Of a stretch of 64,000 nucleotides of DNA, positions 51,592 through 61,408 are shown in pieces. A program made the position numbers and the translations under genes. The DNA is taken from assembly GCA_045544035.1 (NCBI GenBank), contig JAZPYE010000011.1:29263-93262 (forward strand), in the 5' to 3' direction. A model generated the notes under the pieces. The model did no database searches. It saw only the letters and a list, made by a program, of their open reading frames with translations, and was not told where the DNA came from. Every line of letters begins with the position of its first letter. Within the stretch, counting starts at the first letter, position 1. Origin of the DNA: SIG587 sp045544035. GTDB taxonomy: Bacteria > Bacillota > Clostridia > Oscillospirales > Acutalibacteraceae.

Positions 51592-51631
51592 TATTTTTAT
51601 ACAAAAAATTTAACAAATTTTTTTGCATTTT

Positions 51632-52423
51632 TTATTGCAAATTGTCCTCAACAAAATAAGCCTCGTTTTTTGTTGACCAAACCGATAAATTCACGCTTCC
51701 CCTTTTATTTTCATCAAGGTTTTCAATTAGCGTTGCCAAATGCGCGGTTTTTCCTTCAAGTTCGGTTTGACCGCCGAAATTAACGTCTATTCGATTTGAA
51801 ATTATAACCTTAATTGCCGACATATCGGTTATATCCACCGAGGTAGGCTCCAGCTCATATTCATAAAGTGTGTTTAAAAGTTTGGTTAAATAATTCTCTT
51901 CTTCCTCGTTTGTAAACTCAACATTATGGCCAATGCTGAGATTTGTCAGACTGTTAGCGCTTACATTAACGAGGCCTGCAGGGGCGCTTGAATATTTCGC
52001 AAGCACTCGGTTATCCTTGCTGGCGGTAAAAAATTGACCTGCGTACTCATAGCAATAATGTTCTGTGGCTTCGGTTATTTTAATTTCTATTTTGTCGGGC
52101 AGCGTGCGTTTTAATTTAACGCTTTCGATAAACGTATACTTTGAAATCAGTCGTTCTTCAACCGCCGAATCAAAAACGAGAAACATATTCGTTCCCGCTT
52201 TTATTCCTGCTGTCTCTAAAATCTCATTGCTTTCGTAAATTGTGTTACCACTTACCGTGACCTGCTCGGTTTTAAAAAACACCGTAAGAGAAAGTGTGAC
52301 AAGGGTTGCACAAATGATAAATAACAAGAGAAAGGCAATAAAGCCTTTTTTAAGTCTTGCGCGTTTTTTTGCCTTCTTATTCTTTTTGGAATTGCCACGG
52401 GGATTTGTGTTCTTATACTCCAT
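51632..52423 (-). CDS. ftsQ: cell division protein FtsQ/DivIB
   Basis: 263 residues: a basic cytoplasmic start (NSKKNKKAKKRARLKKG), one membrane segment at about 28-50, a POTRA domain (VTVSGNTIYESNEIL near 55) and a beta domain with VDVNFGG-like DVNFGGQTELEGK near 213. It belongs to the divisome outside the membrane. It follows murA by 3 bp. Confidence 0.88.
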   Translation of the reverse strand: MEYKNTNPRGNSKKNKKAKKRARLKKGFIAFLLLFIICATLVTLSLTVFFKTEQVTVSGNTIYESNEILETAGIKAGTNMFLVFDSAVEERLISKYTFIESVKLKRTLPDKIEIKITEATEHYCYEYAGQFFTASKDNRVLAKYSSAPAGLVNVSANSLTNLSIGHNVEFTNEEEENYLTKLLNTLYEYELEPTSVDITDMSAIKVIISNRIDVNFGGQTELEGKTAHLATLIENLDENKRGSVNLSVWSTKNEAYFVEDNLQ

Positions 52424-52426
52424 TTT

Positions 52427-53680
52427 CTACTCCTCTTTAATTTCTGCTCCGAGCATTTTTAAATCACGCACGATATCAGCATAACCGCGCTTTATATAAC
52501 AAATTTTATCAACCGTCGTTGTGCCTTCGGCCCCAAGGCCTGCAACAACGAGGGCGGCGCCGCCACGCAAATCGGTGGCGCGAATAGGTGCACCCGAAAG
52601 CCTTGAGCATCCCTCAACAACCGCAACTCTACCCTCGGTTTTAATGTTGGCGCCAAGTCTTTTGAGCTCATCAACATAATTATAACGGTTTTGAAAAATA
52701 TTTTCCACAAACACGCTGGTTCCGCGCGCTTTTGTTAGCATTGCAAGAATGGGCGGACCTGAATCTGTTGGGAAACCGGGATAAATTTGTGTGTGAAGGG
52801 AGGAAATTCTCCGGGGTCGCTTTTTCATGCTAACCCTAATGGTCTCTTCCCTTGCGAAGATTTCGGCACCTGCCTGCTTCATAACATCAATAACGCCTGC
52901 AAGCTGTGCGGGAATTACATTTTTAAGGGTTATGCTTCCCCCACAAATTCCCACCGCCGCCATATAGGTTGAGGCGATGATTCTATCAGGGATAATTTTG
53001 TAACTTGTGTCGTGCAGTTTGTTTGCACCGATTATCTCGATTGTATTACTGCCTGCGCCAAAAATTTTCGCACCTGCAGAATTTAAAAAATCTGCAAGGT
53101 CCACAATTTCGGGCTCTCTTGCCGCGTTGTGGATGACCGTTTTCCCTTGAGCCAGCGCTGCGGCAATCATAACGTTTTCAGTGGCGCCAACGCTTGCAAA
53201 GGAAAGATAAATTTCCTTACCCTTAAAGCCTTCAGGCAAGGCGCAGTTTAAAAATCCGCCATCCTCTTCAATTTGGGCGCCTAAAATTTTCAAGTTTTTA
53301 ATATGTAAATCAACAGGTCTTGGCCCCAGCTCACAACCCCCGGGACTGCTCATAACCGCCTTCCCCGTTCTGGCTAGAATTGCACCCAAAAACACAATTG
53401 ATGAGCGCATTTCACACATAAGGGAATGCGGCACCTCGGCGCAGTTTACGTTTTCACAGTTAACGTTGACACACTGCCCTTCCCTTTTCACCACACAGCC
53501 CAAATGGGATAAAATTTTCAGTGCAACATCGACATCGGAAAGAACGGGACAATTGTGTATTTCCGATGTGCCATCAATAAGCAGCGTTGCCGCAAGAATG
53601 GGTAAAATACTATTTTTGGCACCATCAATTTTAACGGTGCCATTTAACTTTTTACCGCCCTCTATGATTATTTTTGACAT
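52427..53680 (-). CDS. murA: UDP-N-acetylglucosamine 1-carboxyvinyltransferase
   Basis: 417 residues. Catalytic cysteine in SPGGCELGPRPVDLH near 115 (the fosfomycin target), N-terminal DGAKNSILPILAA, and C-terminal ATDLRGGAALVVAG near 380. It starts peptidoglycan precursor synthesis. Placed between murG and ftsQ where murC/murB often stand. Confidence 0.96.
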   Translation of the reverse strand: MSKIIIEGGKKLNGTVKIDGAKNSILPILAATLLIDGTSEIHNCPVLSDVDVALKILSHLGCVVKREGQCVNVNCENVNCAEVPHSLMCEMRSSIVFLGAILARTGKAVMSSPGGCELGPRPVDLHIKNLKILGAQIEEDGGFLNCALPEGFKGKEIYLSFASVGATENVMIAAALAQGKTVIHNAAREPEIVDLADFLNSAGAKIFGAGSNTIEIIGANKLHDTSYKIIPDRIIASTYMAAVGICGGSITLKNVIPAQLAGVIDVMKQAGAEIFAREETIRVSMKKRPRRISSLHTQIYPGFPTDSGPPILAMLTKARGTSVFVENIFQNRYNYVDELKRLGANIKTEGRVAVVEGCSRLSGAPIRATDLRGGAALVVAGLGAEGTTTVDKICYIKRGYADIVRDLKMLGAEIKEE

Positions 53681-53742
53681 TTAAAACACCCTTTTTGAAT
53701 GAAAAATTTACATTTCATTCTATGCCGAGTGTTTATTTTGTG

Positions 53743-54855
53743 TTATTGTGCGGTGTAAAGGTCCATTATGATTTTATAAATTCTTGTGTTCGCATCATCA
53801 ATGGCTGTTTTTCTGGCCTTTTGAGCCATTTTTTCAAGCTTTGATTTATTTTCAATTAAACCGCTTACAACCTCAATGAGTTTTTCACCGCTAAGGTCTT
53901 TTTCCTCAATAATTTCAGCAGCCCCTGCATTTTTGAGCACCATTGCATTGTGGAATTGGTGATTTTCGGCAACATAGGGCGATGGAATTAAAATTGCAGG
54001 CTTGCCACAAATTTGAAGTTCGCTTAGGGTTATAGCTCCTGCCCTGCAAATAACAAGGTCAGCCGCCGCCATGCAAAGCTGCATATCATCGATATATTCC
54101 CTCACATCAACCTCATCGCTTAAAGTAATATTTTTAAGGTTTTTGAGCATTTCACTGTTTCCGGTCTTACCGGTTGCGTGAATGTGATAGAACTTTTTAC
54201 TGCCGTTGTGCCATTTGATAAGGTCACAAACAGCCTCGTTAATATATTTAGCACCGAGGCTTCCACCAAAGGACAAAAGCACCGGTCTATCATCCATTTT
54301 AAGTTGTTTTTTTGCATCAAGCTTATCTGCCGAAATAAGGTTTGAACGAACGGGATTACCTGTGATTTCAGGCTGTTTTTTAAGCTTCATATGATTTATT
54401 GCGGCAGGCATTGCCAGCATAACCTTATCAACGCTGTTTGCAAGCATTTTTGTGGTTACACCGGGGAAGGCGTTTTGTTCGTGAATGGCGGTTTTAATGC
54501 CAAGCTTTACCGCCTCTCTAAGCACCGGGCCACTAACATAACCACCTGTTCCCACAACCACATCGGGTTTAAGTTCTTTTAAAAGCTGCCTTGCCTTTTG
54601 GCTGGATGTAAAGGCTTTTTTAACAGCCGAAATGTTGCTTTTAACAGCGCCAAGGGAAAAACTGCGCTGAAAGCCACTTACCTCAATTGTGTAAAAATCA
54701 TAGCCTGCATTTTTTACAAGCCTTGATTCAATTCCCTTTTCGGTGCCGATATAACTGATTTTGGCATTTGGATGCTTTTCCTTAATGCTTCCCGCAATGG
54801 CAAGCGCAGGATTTACGTGACCGGCTGTACCGCCGCCTGCAAAAAGAATGTGCAT
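53743..54855 (-). CDS. murG: MurG, lipid II-forming GlcNAc transferase
   Basis: 370 residues with FAGGGTAGHVNPALA at the N-terminus, YIGTEKGIE, HEQNAFPGVT near 127, FGGSLGAKYIN near 195 and the C-terminal donor-binding CRAGAITLSELQICGKPAILIPSP near 265. Start at 54855 behind GAAAGGA, giving the family N-terminus. Confidence 0.95.
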   Translation of the reverse strand: MHILFAGGGTAGHVNPALAIAGSIKEKHPNAKISYIGTEKGIESRLVKNAGYDFYTIEVSGFQRSFSLGAVKSNISAVKKAFTSSQKARQLLKELKPDVVVGTGGYVSGPVLREAVKLGIKTAIHEQNAFPGVTTKMLANSVDKVMLAMPAAINHMKLKKQPEITGNPVRSNLISADKLDAKKQLKMDDRPVLLSFGGSLGAKYINEAVCDLIKWHNGSKKFYHIHATGKTGNSEMLKNLKNITLSDEVDVREYIDDMQLCMAAADLVICRAGAITLSELQICGKPAILIPSPYVAENHQFHNAMVLKNAGAAEIIEEKDLSGEKLIEVVSGLIENKSKLEKMAQKARKTAIDDANTRIYKIIMDLYTAQ

Positions 54856-54876
54856 AAAACCGATTCCTTTCAAAAA

Positions 54877-56031
54877 CTAAGCCTTTTGTAAACTGCAGCT
54901 TCGTGAAATCGAAAGGACAATTCCCATTTCACAAAGTAGAATTAGAAGCGCTGTACCGCCGTAACTGAAAAAAGGAAGGCTGATTCCCGTGTTGGGAATT
55001 GTGTTTGTTACAACGAGAATATTGAGAATTGCCTGGAGGCCCACCTGGAAGGTGAGGCCAACCGCCATCAAAGCGCCGAATTTATCGGGTGCCTTCATTG
55101 CAATTGTGAAACCGCGCCAAACGAGAGCGCAAAACAGCAAGATGATTATCATTGCGCCAATAAGGCCGAGTTCTTCACAAACAATTGAAAAAATAAAATC
55201 GTTGTGGGGTTCGGGCACCCAAAGGTGCTTTTGAACCGACTGACCGAGTCCTTTACCCAGCACTCCGCCTGAGCCAACGGCTAAGAGTGACTGAATGGTT
55301 TGATAGCCAAGTCCCGTGGCATCAGCCCAGGGGTCAAGCCAGTATTTAATTCTATCCCCACCGTAACCAACGATGCCTGTAAGAATTGCCAAGGCACCGC
55401 CTGCAACACCGACAAGGCCGCAAACACCAACATGCCAAAGCCTTACGCCGCCGACAATCATTAGCAGTATGCCAATGGCGAAAATCAAAACGGTTGCGGA
55501 AAGGTGGGGCTCAGCAACAACAAGACCGCAAACAACGGCCAGCAAAAATCCAAAGAATAAAATGCCAAATTTAAAGTTTTTCATTGCCTTGTGATTTGCA
55601 GCAATAAGATGTGAAAACAATAGTATAATAGCAAATTTAGCAATTTCCGAGGGCTGAAAGGTTAGTCCACCGACAACAATCCAGCGTTTGTAATCAACAC
55701 CGTCAATCATTGGCGGCATTACAATTAGCAATGTTAAAAGCGCAACTGCAACAATGTAAACCACCCAGGAAAGTTTGCGGTAAATGTGATAATCAATTTT
55801 GGAAATGACCATCATCAAAATGAAGCCCACAACCGCAAAGGCCGCCTGACGGATGATAAAGCGGTAGCTGTTGCCGAAATATGCAAAGGAATAGGCATAG
55901 CTTGCAGAAAAGAGCATGACAAGACCAACAGTCAGCAAAATTGACACTAATGCAAAAAAGGCAATGTCCATTTTGCCCCGTTGAAAAAGCGGAGATTTGA
56001 TTTTTCTTTTTTTTGCTCTGATTTCCTCCAA
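54877..56031 (-). CDS. ftsW: FtsW/SpoVE lipid II polymerase
   Basis: 384 residues with about ten membrane segments and the SEDS family landmarks: GGLTFQPSEIAKFA near 122, NDFIFSIVCEELG near 280 and a C-terminal TGISLPFFSYGGTALL near 350. It polymerises glycan strands at the septum with the class B PBP made upstream. A basic N-terminus (RAKKRKIK) precedes the first segment. Confidence 0.93.
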   Translation of the reverse strand: MEEIRAKKRKIKSPLFQRGKMDIAFFALVSILLTVGLVMLFSASYAYSFAYFGNSYRFIIRQAAFAVVGFILMMVISKIDYHIYRKLSWVVYIVAVALLTLLIVMPPMIDGVDYKRWIVVGGLTFQPSEIAKFAIILLFSHLIAANHKAMKNFKFGILFFGFLLAVVCGLVVAEPHLSATVLIFAIGILLMIVGGVRLWHVGVCGLVGVAGGALAILTGIVGYGGDRIKYWLDPWADATGLGYQTIQSLLAVGSGGVLGKGLGQSVQKHLWVPEPHNDFIFSIVCEELGLIGAMIIILLFCALVWRGFTIAMKAPDKFGALMAVGLTFQVGLQAILNILVVTNTIPNTGISLPFFSYGGTALLILLCEMGIVLSISRSCSLQKA

Positions 56032-56052
56032 AGGTGAATGCCTCCTTAAATT

Positions 56053-57072
56053 TTATCCGAATAATACAAGTGTGAAAGCTACCGCACAACCGATAAGTGC
56101 CACAGCCGAAAAGACGGTTACCACCTTGTTCTCGTTCCAACCACTCATTTCAAAATGGTGATGAAGGGGCGCCATTTTGAAAATACGCTTTTTTGTCTTT
56201 TTGAAATATGCCACCTGAATCATTACTGAAAATGCTTCAGCGAGATAAACGATGCCTGCAATAATGAGCACGATTGGCTTGCCAATGCCGAAAGAAAGGC
56301 CAACAACAGCACCGCCTAAAAACATTGAACCGGTGTCCCCCATAAACACTTTAGCCGGATGTGCGTTCCAAACAAGAAAGCCCACACACGCGCCTGCAAC
56401 TGCGGCACTTAAAGTGTTATATCCAAAGTTTTCGAGAAGCCCTGCCGAGAGCATAAATGCAGATGCCACAACCAAGGTTATGCTTGCGGCAAGACCATCA
56501 ACACCATCAGTTAAATTAACGGCATTTGTAAAGCCATAAATAAAGAACAGTGCAATAGGCCAAAAGATAAGTCCCAGACCCGAATCAACCCTGATTTCGC
56601 CTAAAAAAGGAATCCAAAGGGTTTTCATTCCATTTAAAAACATTGCGAGGAGATAAGCCGCCGAAACAAACAGTTGTAAGAAGGTTTTTTGTCTTGCAGT
56701 AAGTCCTAAATTACGCTTCTTTACCACCTTTATGTAATCGTCAACAAAGCCGATTGCACCCATTAAAACACTCAAAGCAAGTCCCAAAGCAAGATTTGTG
56801 AGCAATTTTAAATCGGCAAGTTCTTTTATTAGTGAACCCCGTGTTAAAAAGGAAACGAAAATTGCAATAATTAAGGAAACAACAATGCCAAAAACCATCA
56901 TTATTCCGCCCATTGTTGGTGTTCCCTGCTTATCTTTATGCCAGGTGGGGCCATCCTCTAAAATAGTTTGACCGAATTTAAGTTTTCGAAGCACAGGGAT
57001 TATAAAAAACCCCGAAAGTGCAGTTGCGGCAAAGGCAACGATTGCCGCAACAATGGGAGCAATTTCACGCAT
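56053..57072 (-). CDS. mraY: phospho-N-acetylmuramoyl-pentapeptide-transferase
   Basis: 339 residues, about ten membrane segments. Motifs: FVDDYIKV near 110, NAVNLTDGVDGLA near 188, FMGDTGSMFLGG near 240 and APLHHHFEMSGWNE near 300. It makes lipid I. murF, usually between murE and mraY, is absent. Confidence 0.96.
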   Translation of the reverse strand: MREIAPIVAAIVAFAATALSGFFIIPVLRKLKFGQTILEDGPTWHKDKQGTPTMGGIMMVFGIVVSLIIAIFVSFLTRGSLIKELADLKLLTNLALGLALSVLMGAIGFVDDYIKVVKKRNLGLTARQKTFLQLFVSAAYLLAMFLNGMKTLWIPFLGEIRVDSGLGLIFWPIALFFIYGFTNAVNLTDGVDGLAASITLVVASAFMLSAGLLENFGYNTLSAAVAGACVGFLVWNAHPAKVFMGDTGSMFLGGAVVGLSFGIGKPIVLIIAGIVYLAEAFSVMIQVAYFKKTKKRIFKMAPLHHHFEMSGWNENKVVTVFSAVALIGCAVAFTLVLFG

Positions 57073-57114
57073 TTTAGACTCTCCTTGCTTTAAGTTGGTT
57101 TGACTCTCGCCAAC

Positions 57115-58542
57115 TTATAAGTTCTCAAGCACCTGGGCGATAACCTCACGCTCATCAAAGTGAATGGTGCCATCCTTTAAAATTTGATAGGTTTCGTGTC
57201 CCTTGCCTGCCAAAACGATAATATCATCCTTTTTGGCATTTTCAATAGCAAACTTAATTGCCTCGCCACGATTTTCAATAACCTCATAGGGAGTTGATGT
57301 GTTTTCCATTCCCTCTAAAATATCATCAATAATGCGGGCGGGCTCCTCGCTGCGAGGATTATCACTTGTAACAATTACATAATCGGCATAAGCAGCCGCA
57401 ACCTCACCCATTATGGGTCGTTTTGTTCTGTCCCTGTCACCGCCACAGCCGAAAAGCGCAACAAGTCTGCCACGCTTACAGCCATAAAATGCACGGAGAA
57501 TGTTTTTAAGGCCATCGGGAGTGTGGGCATAGTCAATGATAACGGTAAAATCCCTTCCCGTGGGATAAACCTCTGCTCTACCCCTTACACCCTCCATTTT
57601 ACCAAGCGCTTCGGCGGCATCGTTTAGGGAAAAGCCCATCTCCATTGCGCAAATTGTTGCCGCCATTGAGTTGTAAACGGTAAACCTACCGCCCGTTTTA
57701 ACACGCATTCGGCAAATTGTGTTGTAGCCCACAAGTTCATATTCAAGTCCATCAGCGCGATAGTTAATGTTTTTAGCGGTGTAGGTTGCGTTATCACTTG
57801 AGGTGGAATAGGTTACTGTTTTGCAAGTTAGGCCGCTTAATAGCTTTTCGGTGTAATCATCATCGGCATTGATAATGGCAGTTTTGCACATTCTAAAAAG
57901 CTTCTTCTTTGCCTCAAGATAGTTATCCATTGTGATATGGTAATCAAGGTGGTCCTGGGTAAGGTTTGTAAACACCGCCGCCTCAAAGTCAATTCCCTTA
58001 ACTCTATCTTGGTCCAAAGCGTGAGAGGAAACCTCCATAAGGACATATTTGCAGCCCTTATCACGCATTTGAGCAAAGAGGTCGGAAAGCTCATAAATTC
58101 CCGGTGTGGTGTTTTTAGCAGGGATAACCTCATCGCCAATCATATTTTGAATTGTGCCGATAAGTCCGCATTTGTGACCTGCGGCTTCAATTATTGTTTT
58201 AAGCATATAGGTTGTTGAGGTTTTGCCGTTTGTGCCCGTTATACCAATGATTTTCATTGATTTGGCAGGGTTACCAAACCAGGTGCCACACATTTCGGCA
58301 AAAAGCGAGCGTGTATCCTCAACAACAATTTGATTTTTAAGACCTAAATCCTTTTCACAAATTATGACGGCAGCGCCCTTTTCGGCAGCCGATTTTGCAA
58401 AATCGTGTCCATCAACGCTGGGGCCTTTTATGCACACGAAGGCCGAGCCGGCAGTCACCTGTCTTGAATCGGAGGTGATGGAAGAAATCTCTGTATCAAA
58501 ACACAAATTTTTGCAGTTTGGTAAAAGTTGCCTTAATTTCAT
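57115..58542 (-). CDS. murE: UDP-MurNAc-tripeptide synthetase
   Basis: 475 residues. ATP loop GITGTNGKTST near 105, carbamylated-lysine region, C-terminal VTSDNPRSEEP near 393. The DNPR motif is that of enzymes adding meso-diaminopimelate, so the cell wall is probably mDAP type. It follows the PBP gene by 20 bp. Confidence 0.93.
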   Translation of the reverse strand: MKLRQLLPNCKNLCFDTEISSITSDSRQVTAGSAFVCIKGPSVDGHDFAKSAAEKGAAVIICEKDLGLKNQIVVEDTRSLFAEMCGTWFGNPAKSMKIIGITGTNGKTSTTYMLKTIIEAAGHKCGLIGTIQNMIGDEVIPAKNTTPGIYELSDLFAQMRDKGCKYVLMEVSSHALDQDRVKGIDFEAAVFTNLTQDHLDYHITMDNYLEAKKKLFRMCKTAIINADDDYTEKLLSGLTCKTVTYSTSSDNATYTAKNINYRADGLEYELVGYNTICRMRVKTGGRFTVYNSMAATICAMEMGFSLNDAAEALGKMEGVRGRAEVYPTGRDFTVIIDYAHTPDGLKNILRAFYGCKRGRLVALFGCGGDRDRTKRPIMGEVAAAYADYVIVTSDNPRSEEPARIIDDILEGMENTSTPYEVIENRGEAIKFAIENAKKDDIIVLAGKGHETYQILKDGTIHFDEREVIAQVLENL

Positions 58543-58561
58543 AATTTGTTCCTTTCCGGAT

Positions 58562-60820
58562 TTATGCTATGTCTCCTGTATTATTATCTCTGAAATAAAC
58601 GGTTATAACCGTTCCTGCATCAACAGTAGTTCCGGGTTCAATGCTTTGGCGATAGGAAACGCTGACCGAAGTATCATTAGTGTTTCCTGAAAACTGAATA
58701 TTAACATTTGCCTGAGCCGCCACGGTGTTTGCCTGGGACAGGGAGAGTCCCAAAAGGTTTGGAACGGTTGTTTTGGCGGTTTCGGTCTTTTCTTCGGTGT
58801 AAATGACAACCACGCCACCGTTATAAAGTGAATGACTTGTGTCGGGAAGCTGTGAAACAACGTTGTTGCCGTTGCCAATAACTTTGTAGGTCAATCCCAT
58901 TCCTGTAAGGGTTGATTTTGCCTCTTGAACTGTTTTTCCAACAATGCTAGGAACATTAACGGCAAGTCTGCCAAGCTCGGCATCGGTGTATTGTGGCTCG
59001 TAGCCAAGGTAAGGAAGCACATCACCTAAAATTTGGGCGCCAACGGGAGCGCAAATTGTACCACCGTAATAAGCATCGCCGTGGGGTTCATCAAGCAAAA
59101 CCAGAATTGCAATTTCGGGGTCGTTTGCAGGAGCTACGGTGCAGTATGAGGAAATGTAAAGACCCGACTGACCGCTGGCAATCATTTCGGCAACTTTTTC
59201 CGAAGTTCCCGTTTTACCGCCTACACTAAAGCCTGCCACATAACCGTTTTTACCGCCTCCCTCTTTTACAACCTGCTCCATAAGGGTGCGGATTGTAGCC
59301 GAGGTGTTTTCGGAAATAACCTGTCTTTTAACGGTTGTATCAATGCTTTTAACCACATTGCCATCACTGTCGGTTATTTTCGAAACAATGTGGGGCTGAA
59401 CCAGGTTTCCGCCGTTAACTGCGGCGCTTATGGCAGTAATAAGCTGAATTGGTGTTACCTTAAAGGTTTGACCAAAGGCTGTTGATGAAAGCTCGGTAGG
59501 GCCCATGTTCTCGGCTTTATGATAAACCGAGGAGGATTCACCGGGCAAATCAACGCCGGTTCTTTGCGTAAAGCCAAAAGCCTCGAAATATTTTGAAAAT
59601 GTGTCAGAGCCAATTAACTGACCAAGGGTTATAAACACGGGGTTGCAGGAGTTTTCCATTGCATCAATAAGGGTTTGCGCACCGTGACCGCCGTGCTTGT
59701 GACAGTGGTAGGTTTGCCCTGCAATGTTTATTGAACCGCCGCAATTATAGTTAGCCGTTGTCTTTGTAAGACCTTCTTCAAGGGCAATTGATGCCGTGAT
59801 AACCTTGAAAACCGAACCGGGCTCATAGGTGTCGGAAACAAGTTTGTTTCGCCACTGAAGGTTTAAAAGGTTGCTAACCATTTGGGTGCGTTCATCACCT
59901 TCAAGACCCTCAAGCTTTTGCTTGTTCACCTCATCAAGGGTAAAGGGGTCGTTAGGGTTAAAATCACCCTTAATTGCCATTGCAAGAATTTCACCCGTTT
60001 TAGGATTCATTGCAATAACTGCGCCACGCTGGGCAACCTTGTTGGCATCAGCCGCCTCAGCAATGTATTTTTCACAAACATACTGAATGTAGGAATCAAT
60101 GGTGAGACCTACAAAATTTCCCTGCTGTGCTTCTTCAACCTTTTCGTAGGTGAAGGGCATATCGGTTCCGTGAGCGTTTTTAGCCGCCACAACCCTACCT
60201 GCAATGCCTGTAAGCTCGGTGTCATAATAACTTTCAACTCCCGAAAGACCTTGATTATCAACACCAACGAAGCCCAGCACAACCGAGGCCAGCGAATCGT
60301 TTGGATAGTAACGCTTTGTGGTTTCATCAATACCAATGTAGCTTGAAAGCCCCAGGTCGCTGTTATCAACGATAAACTGGCGAACCTTGTCGGCAAGCTC
60401 TTTATCGATTTGCTTTTTAACGGTCACATAATAAAGAGATTTTATGGTGTTATTGTAAATTGTCTCGCGGTCCTCACCCAAAATACTGCTGAGGCCATCG
60501 GCAATTGTTGCCCTCACCTTTTCCCTTTTAGCATCATTTTCAATTCGAATGATACCGTTGGGTGTGATATAAACGTTCCAGGCAGGGGCGCTTGTGGCGA
60601 GCACATTTCCCTCTCGGTCATAAATATCACCGCGAGGCGCCGTTATCATTGTGTCGTAAAGCTGTTGTTCAGCAGCCTTGCTTTGATATTTTTCACCCTC
60701 AACAATCATCAGCCAAACAAGGCGAAAGCCGGTTACACTCACCGTGAGAATTACCATTGCCAGCATGACCACAAGTATGCGGGTTAGCATTGATTTATTT
60801 GGTTTTACACTCGAAGCCAT
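58562..60820 (-). CDS. class B penicillin-binding protein (FtsI/SpoVD type) with PASTA domains
   Basis: 752 residues. Membrane anchor at about 12-35, dimerisation domain, transpeptidase domain with catalytic YEPGSVFKVIT (SxxK near 340), SCN (MENSCNPV near 392) and KTG (GGKTGTSEK near 545), then two PASTA domains (VPSIVGKTVQEAKSTL near 635 and VPNLLGLSLSQANTV near 690). It crosslinks septal or sporulation peptidoglycan with FtsW. Which of FtsI and SpoVD it is cannot be decided here. Confidence 0.92.
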   Translation of the reverse strand: MASSVKPNKSMLTRILVVMLAMVILTVSVTGFRLVWLMIVEGEKYQSKAAEQQLYDTMITAPRGDIYDREGNVLATSAPAWNVYITPNGIIRIENDAKREKVRATIADGLSSILGEDRETIYNNTIKSLYYVTVKKQIDKELADKVRQFIVDNSDLGLSSYIGIDETTKRYYPNDSLASVVLGFVGVDNQGLSGVESYYDTELTGIAGRVVAAKNAHGTDMPFTYEKVEEAQQGNFVGLTIDSYIQYVCEKYIAEAADANKVAQRGAVIAMNPKTGEILAMAIKGDFNPNDPFTLDEVNKQKLEGLEGDERTQMVSNLLNLQWRNKLVSDTYEPGSVFKVITASIALEEGLTKTTANYNCGGSINIAGQTYHCHKHGGHGAQTLIDAMENSCNPVFITLGQLIGSDTFSKYFEAFGFTQRTGVDLPGESSSVYHKAENMGPTELSSTAFGQTFKVTPIQLITAISAAVNGGNLVQPHIVSKITDSDGNVVKSIDTTVKRQVISENTSATIRTLMEQVVKEGGGKNGYVAGFSVGGKTGTSEKVAEMIASGQSGLYISSYCTVAPANDPEIAILVLLDEPHGDAYYGGTICAPVGAQILGDVLPYLGYEPQYTDAELGRLAVNVPSIVGKTVQEAKSTLTGMGLTYKVIGNGNNVVSQLPDTSHSLYNGGVVVIYTEEKTETAKTTVPNLLGLSLSQANTVAAQANVNIQFSGNTNDTSVSVSYRQSIEPGTTVDAGTVITVYFRDNNTGDIA

Positions 60821-60873
60821 ACTTTTCCTCCGTTAATTATCTTTAAATATTATATATATAATAAATGCAGTTA

Positions 60874-60900
60874 AACGAGAGCTTTTTAAAAACTCTCGTT
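60874..60900. other. Hairpin between the ftsL-like and PBP genes
   Basis: AACGAGAG (60874-60881) pairs with CTCTCGTT (60893-60900) around an A/T loop. There is no T tract on the minus strand, so it may be a processing or stability element. Confidence 0.4.
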
Positions 60901-60927
60901 AGTTATTATATTAAATATAAAATCTGC

Positions 60928-61392
60928 TTATTCCTCGCTTATATAAGCGCCACTGCTATCCCTGGCTACATTAGTATCATTGACACGAATATAGACCACC
61001 TGGCTCTTGTCCATTTTGCGCATTCCGAGCTTAGCGGCTTCTTCTTCAAGATTCTGGTAGGATATAATACGGTTAAAGTCGACACTTAGCTTTGTATACT
61101 CACTGTCGAGCTCGTTAATTTCGGTTTGAATTGCCTTGATTTCGGCATTAACCTCGTTAATGGCAATGCGCATATAGATATTAGCGCAGAATATAACCAT
61201 TAAAAATACAAGGGATACCGCAAGCCACGCTTTAGAAGAAACAGCATTAACGGCACGGTTTTTACGCTTCTCGGAGACCTTTTTCTCCTTGGGCATTTTT
61301 ATAATGTTATCCCTTGGCGCAGTTTTTGCCTTAGGCATAAACATTTCAAAATCATAGGCAAGGGTTGTGTTCATATATTTAACATTATCCAC
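60928..61392 (-). CDS. ftsL: FtsL-like septum protein
   Basis: 154 residues: long basic cytoplasmic part, one membrane segment at about 55-76, then a coiled coil (INEVNAEIKAIQTEINELDSE) and a LGMRKMDKSQVVYIRV end usual in FtsL/DivIC proteins. Its place between rsmH and the PBP gene is the standard ftsL position; sequence alone is weakly conserved. Confidence 0.8.
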   Translation of the reverse strand: MDNVKYMNTTLAYDFEMFMPKAKTAPRDNIIKMPKEKKVSEKRKNRAVNAVSSKAWLAVSLVFLMVIFCANIYMRIAINEVNAEIKAIQTEINELDSEYTKLSVDFNRIISYQNLEEEAAKLGMRKMDKSQVVYIRVNDTNVARDSSGAYISEE

Positions 61393-61408
61393 CGAATGTT
61401 CCTCCTTA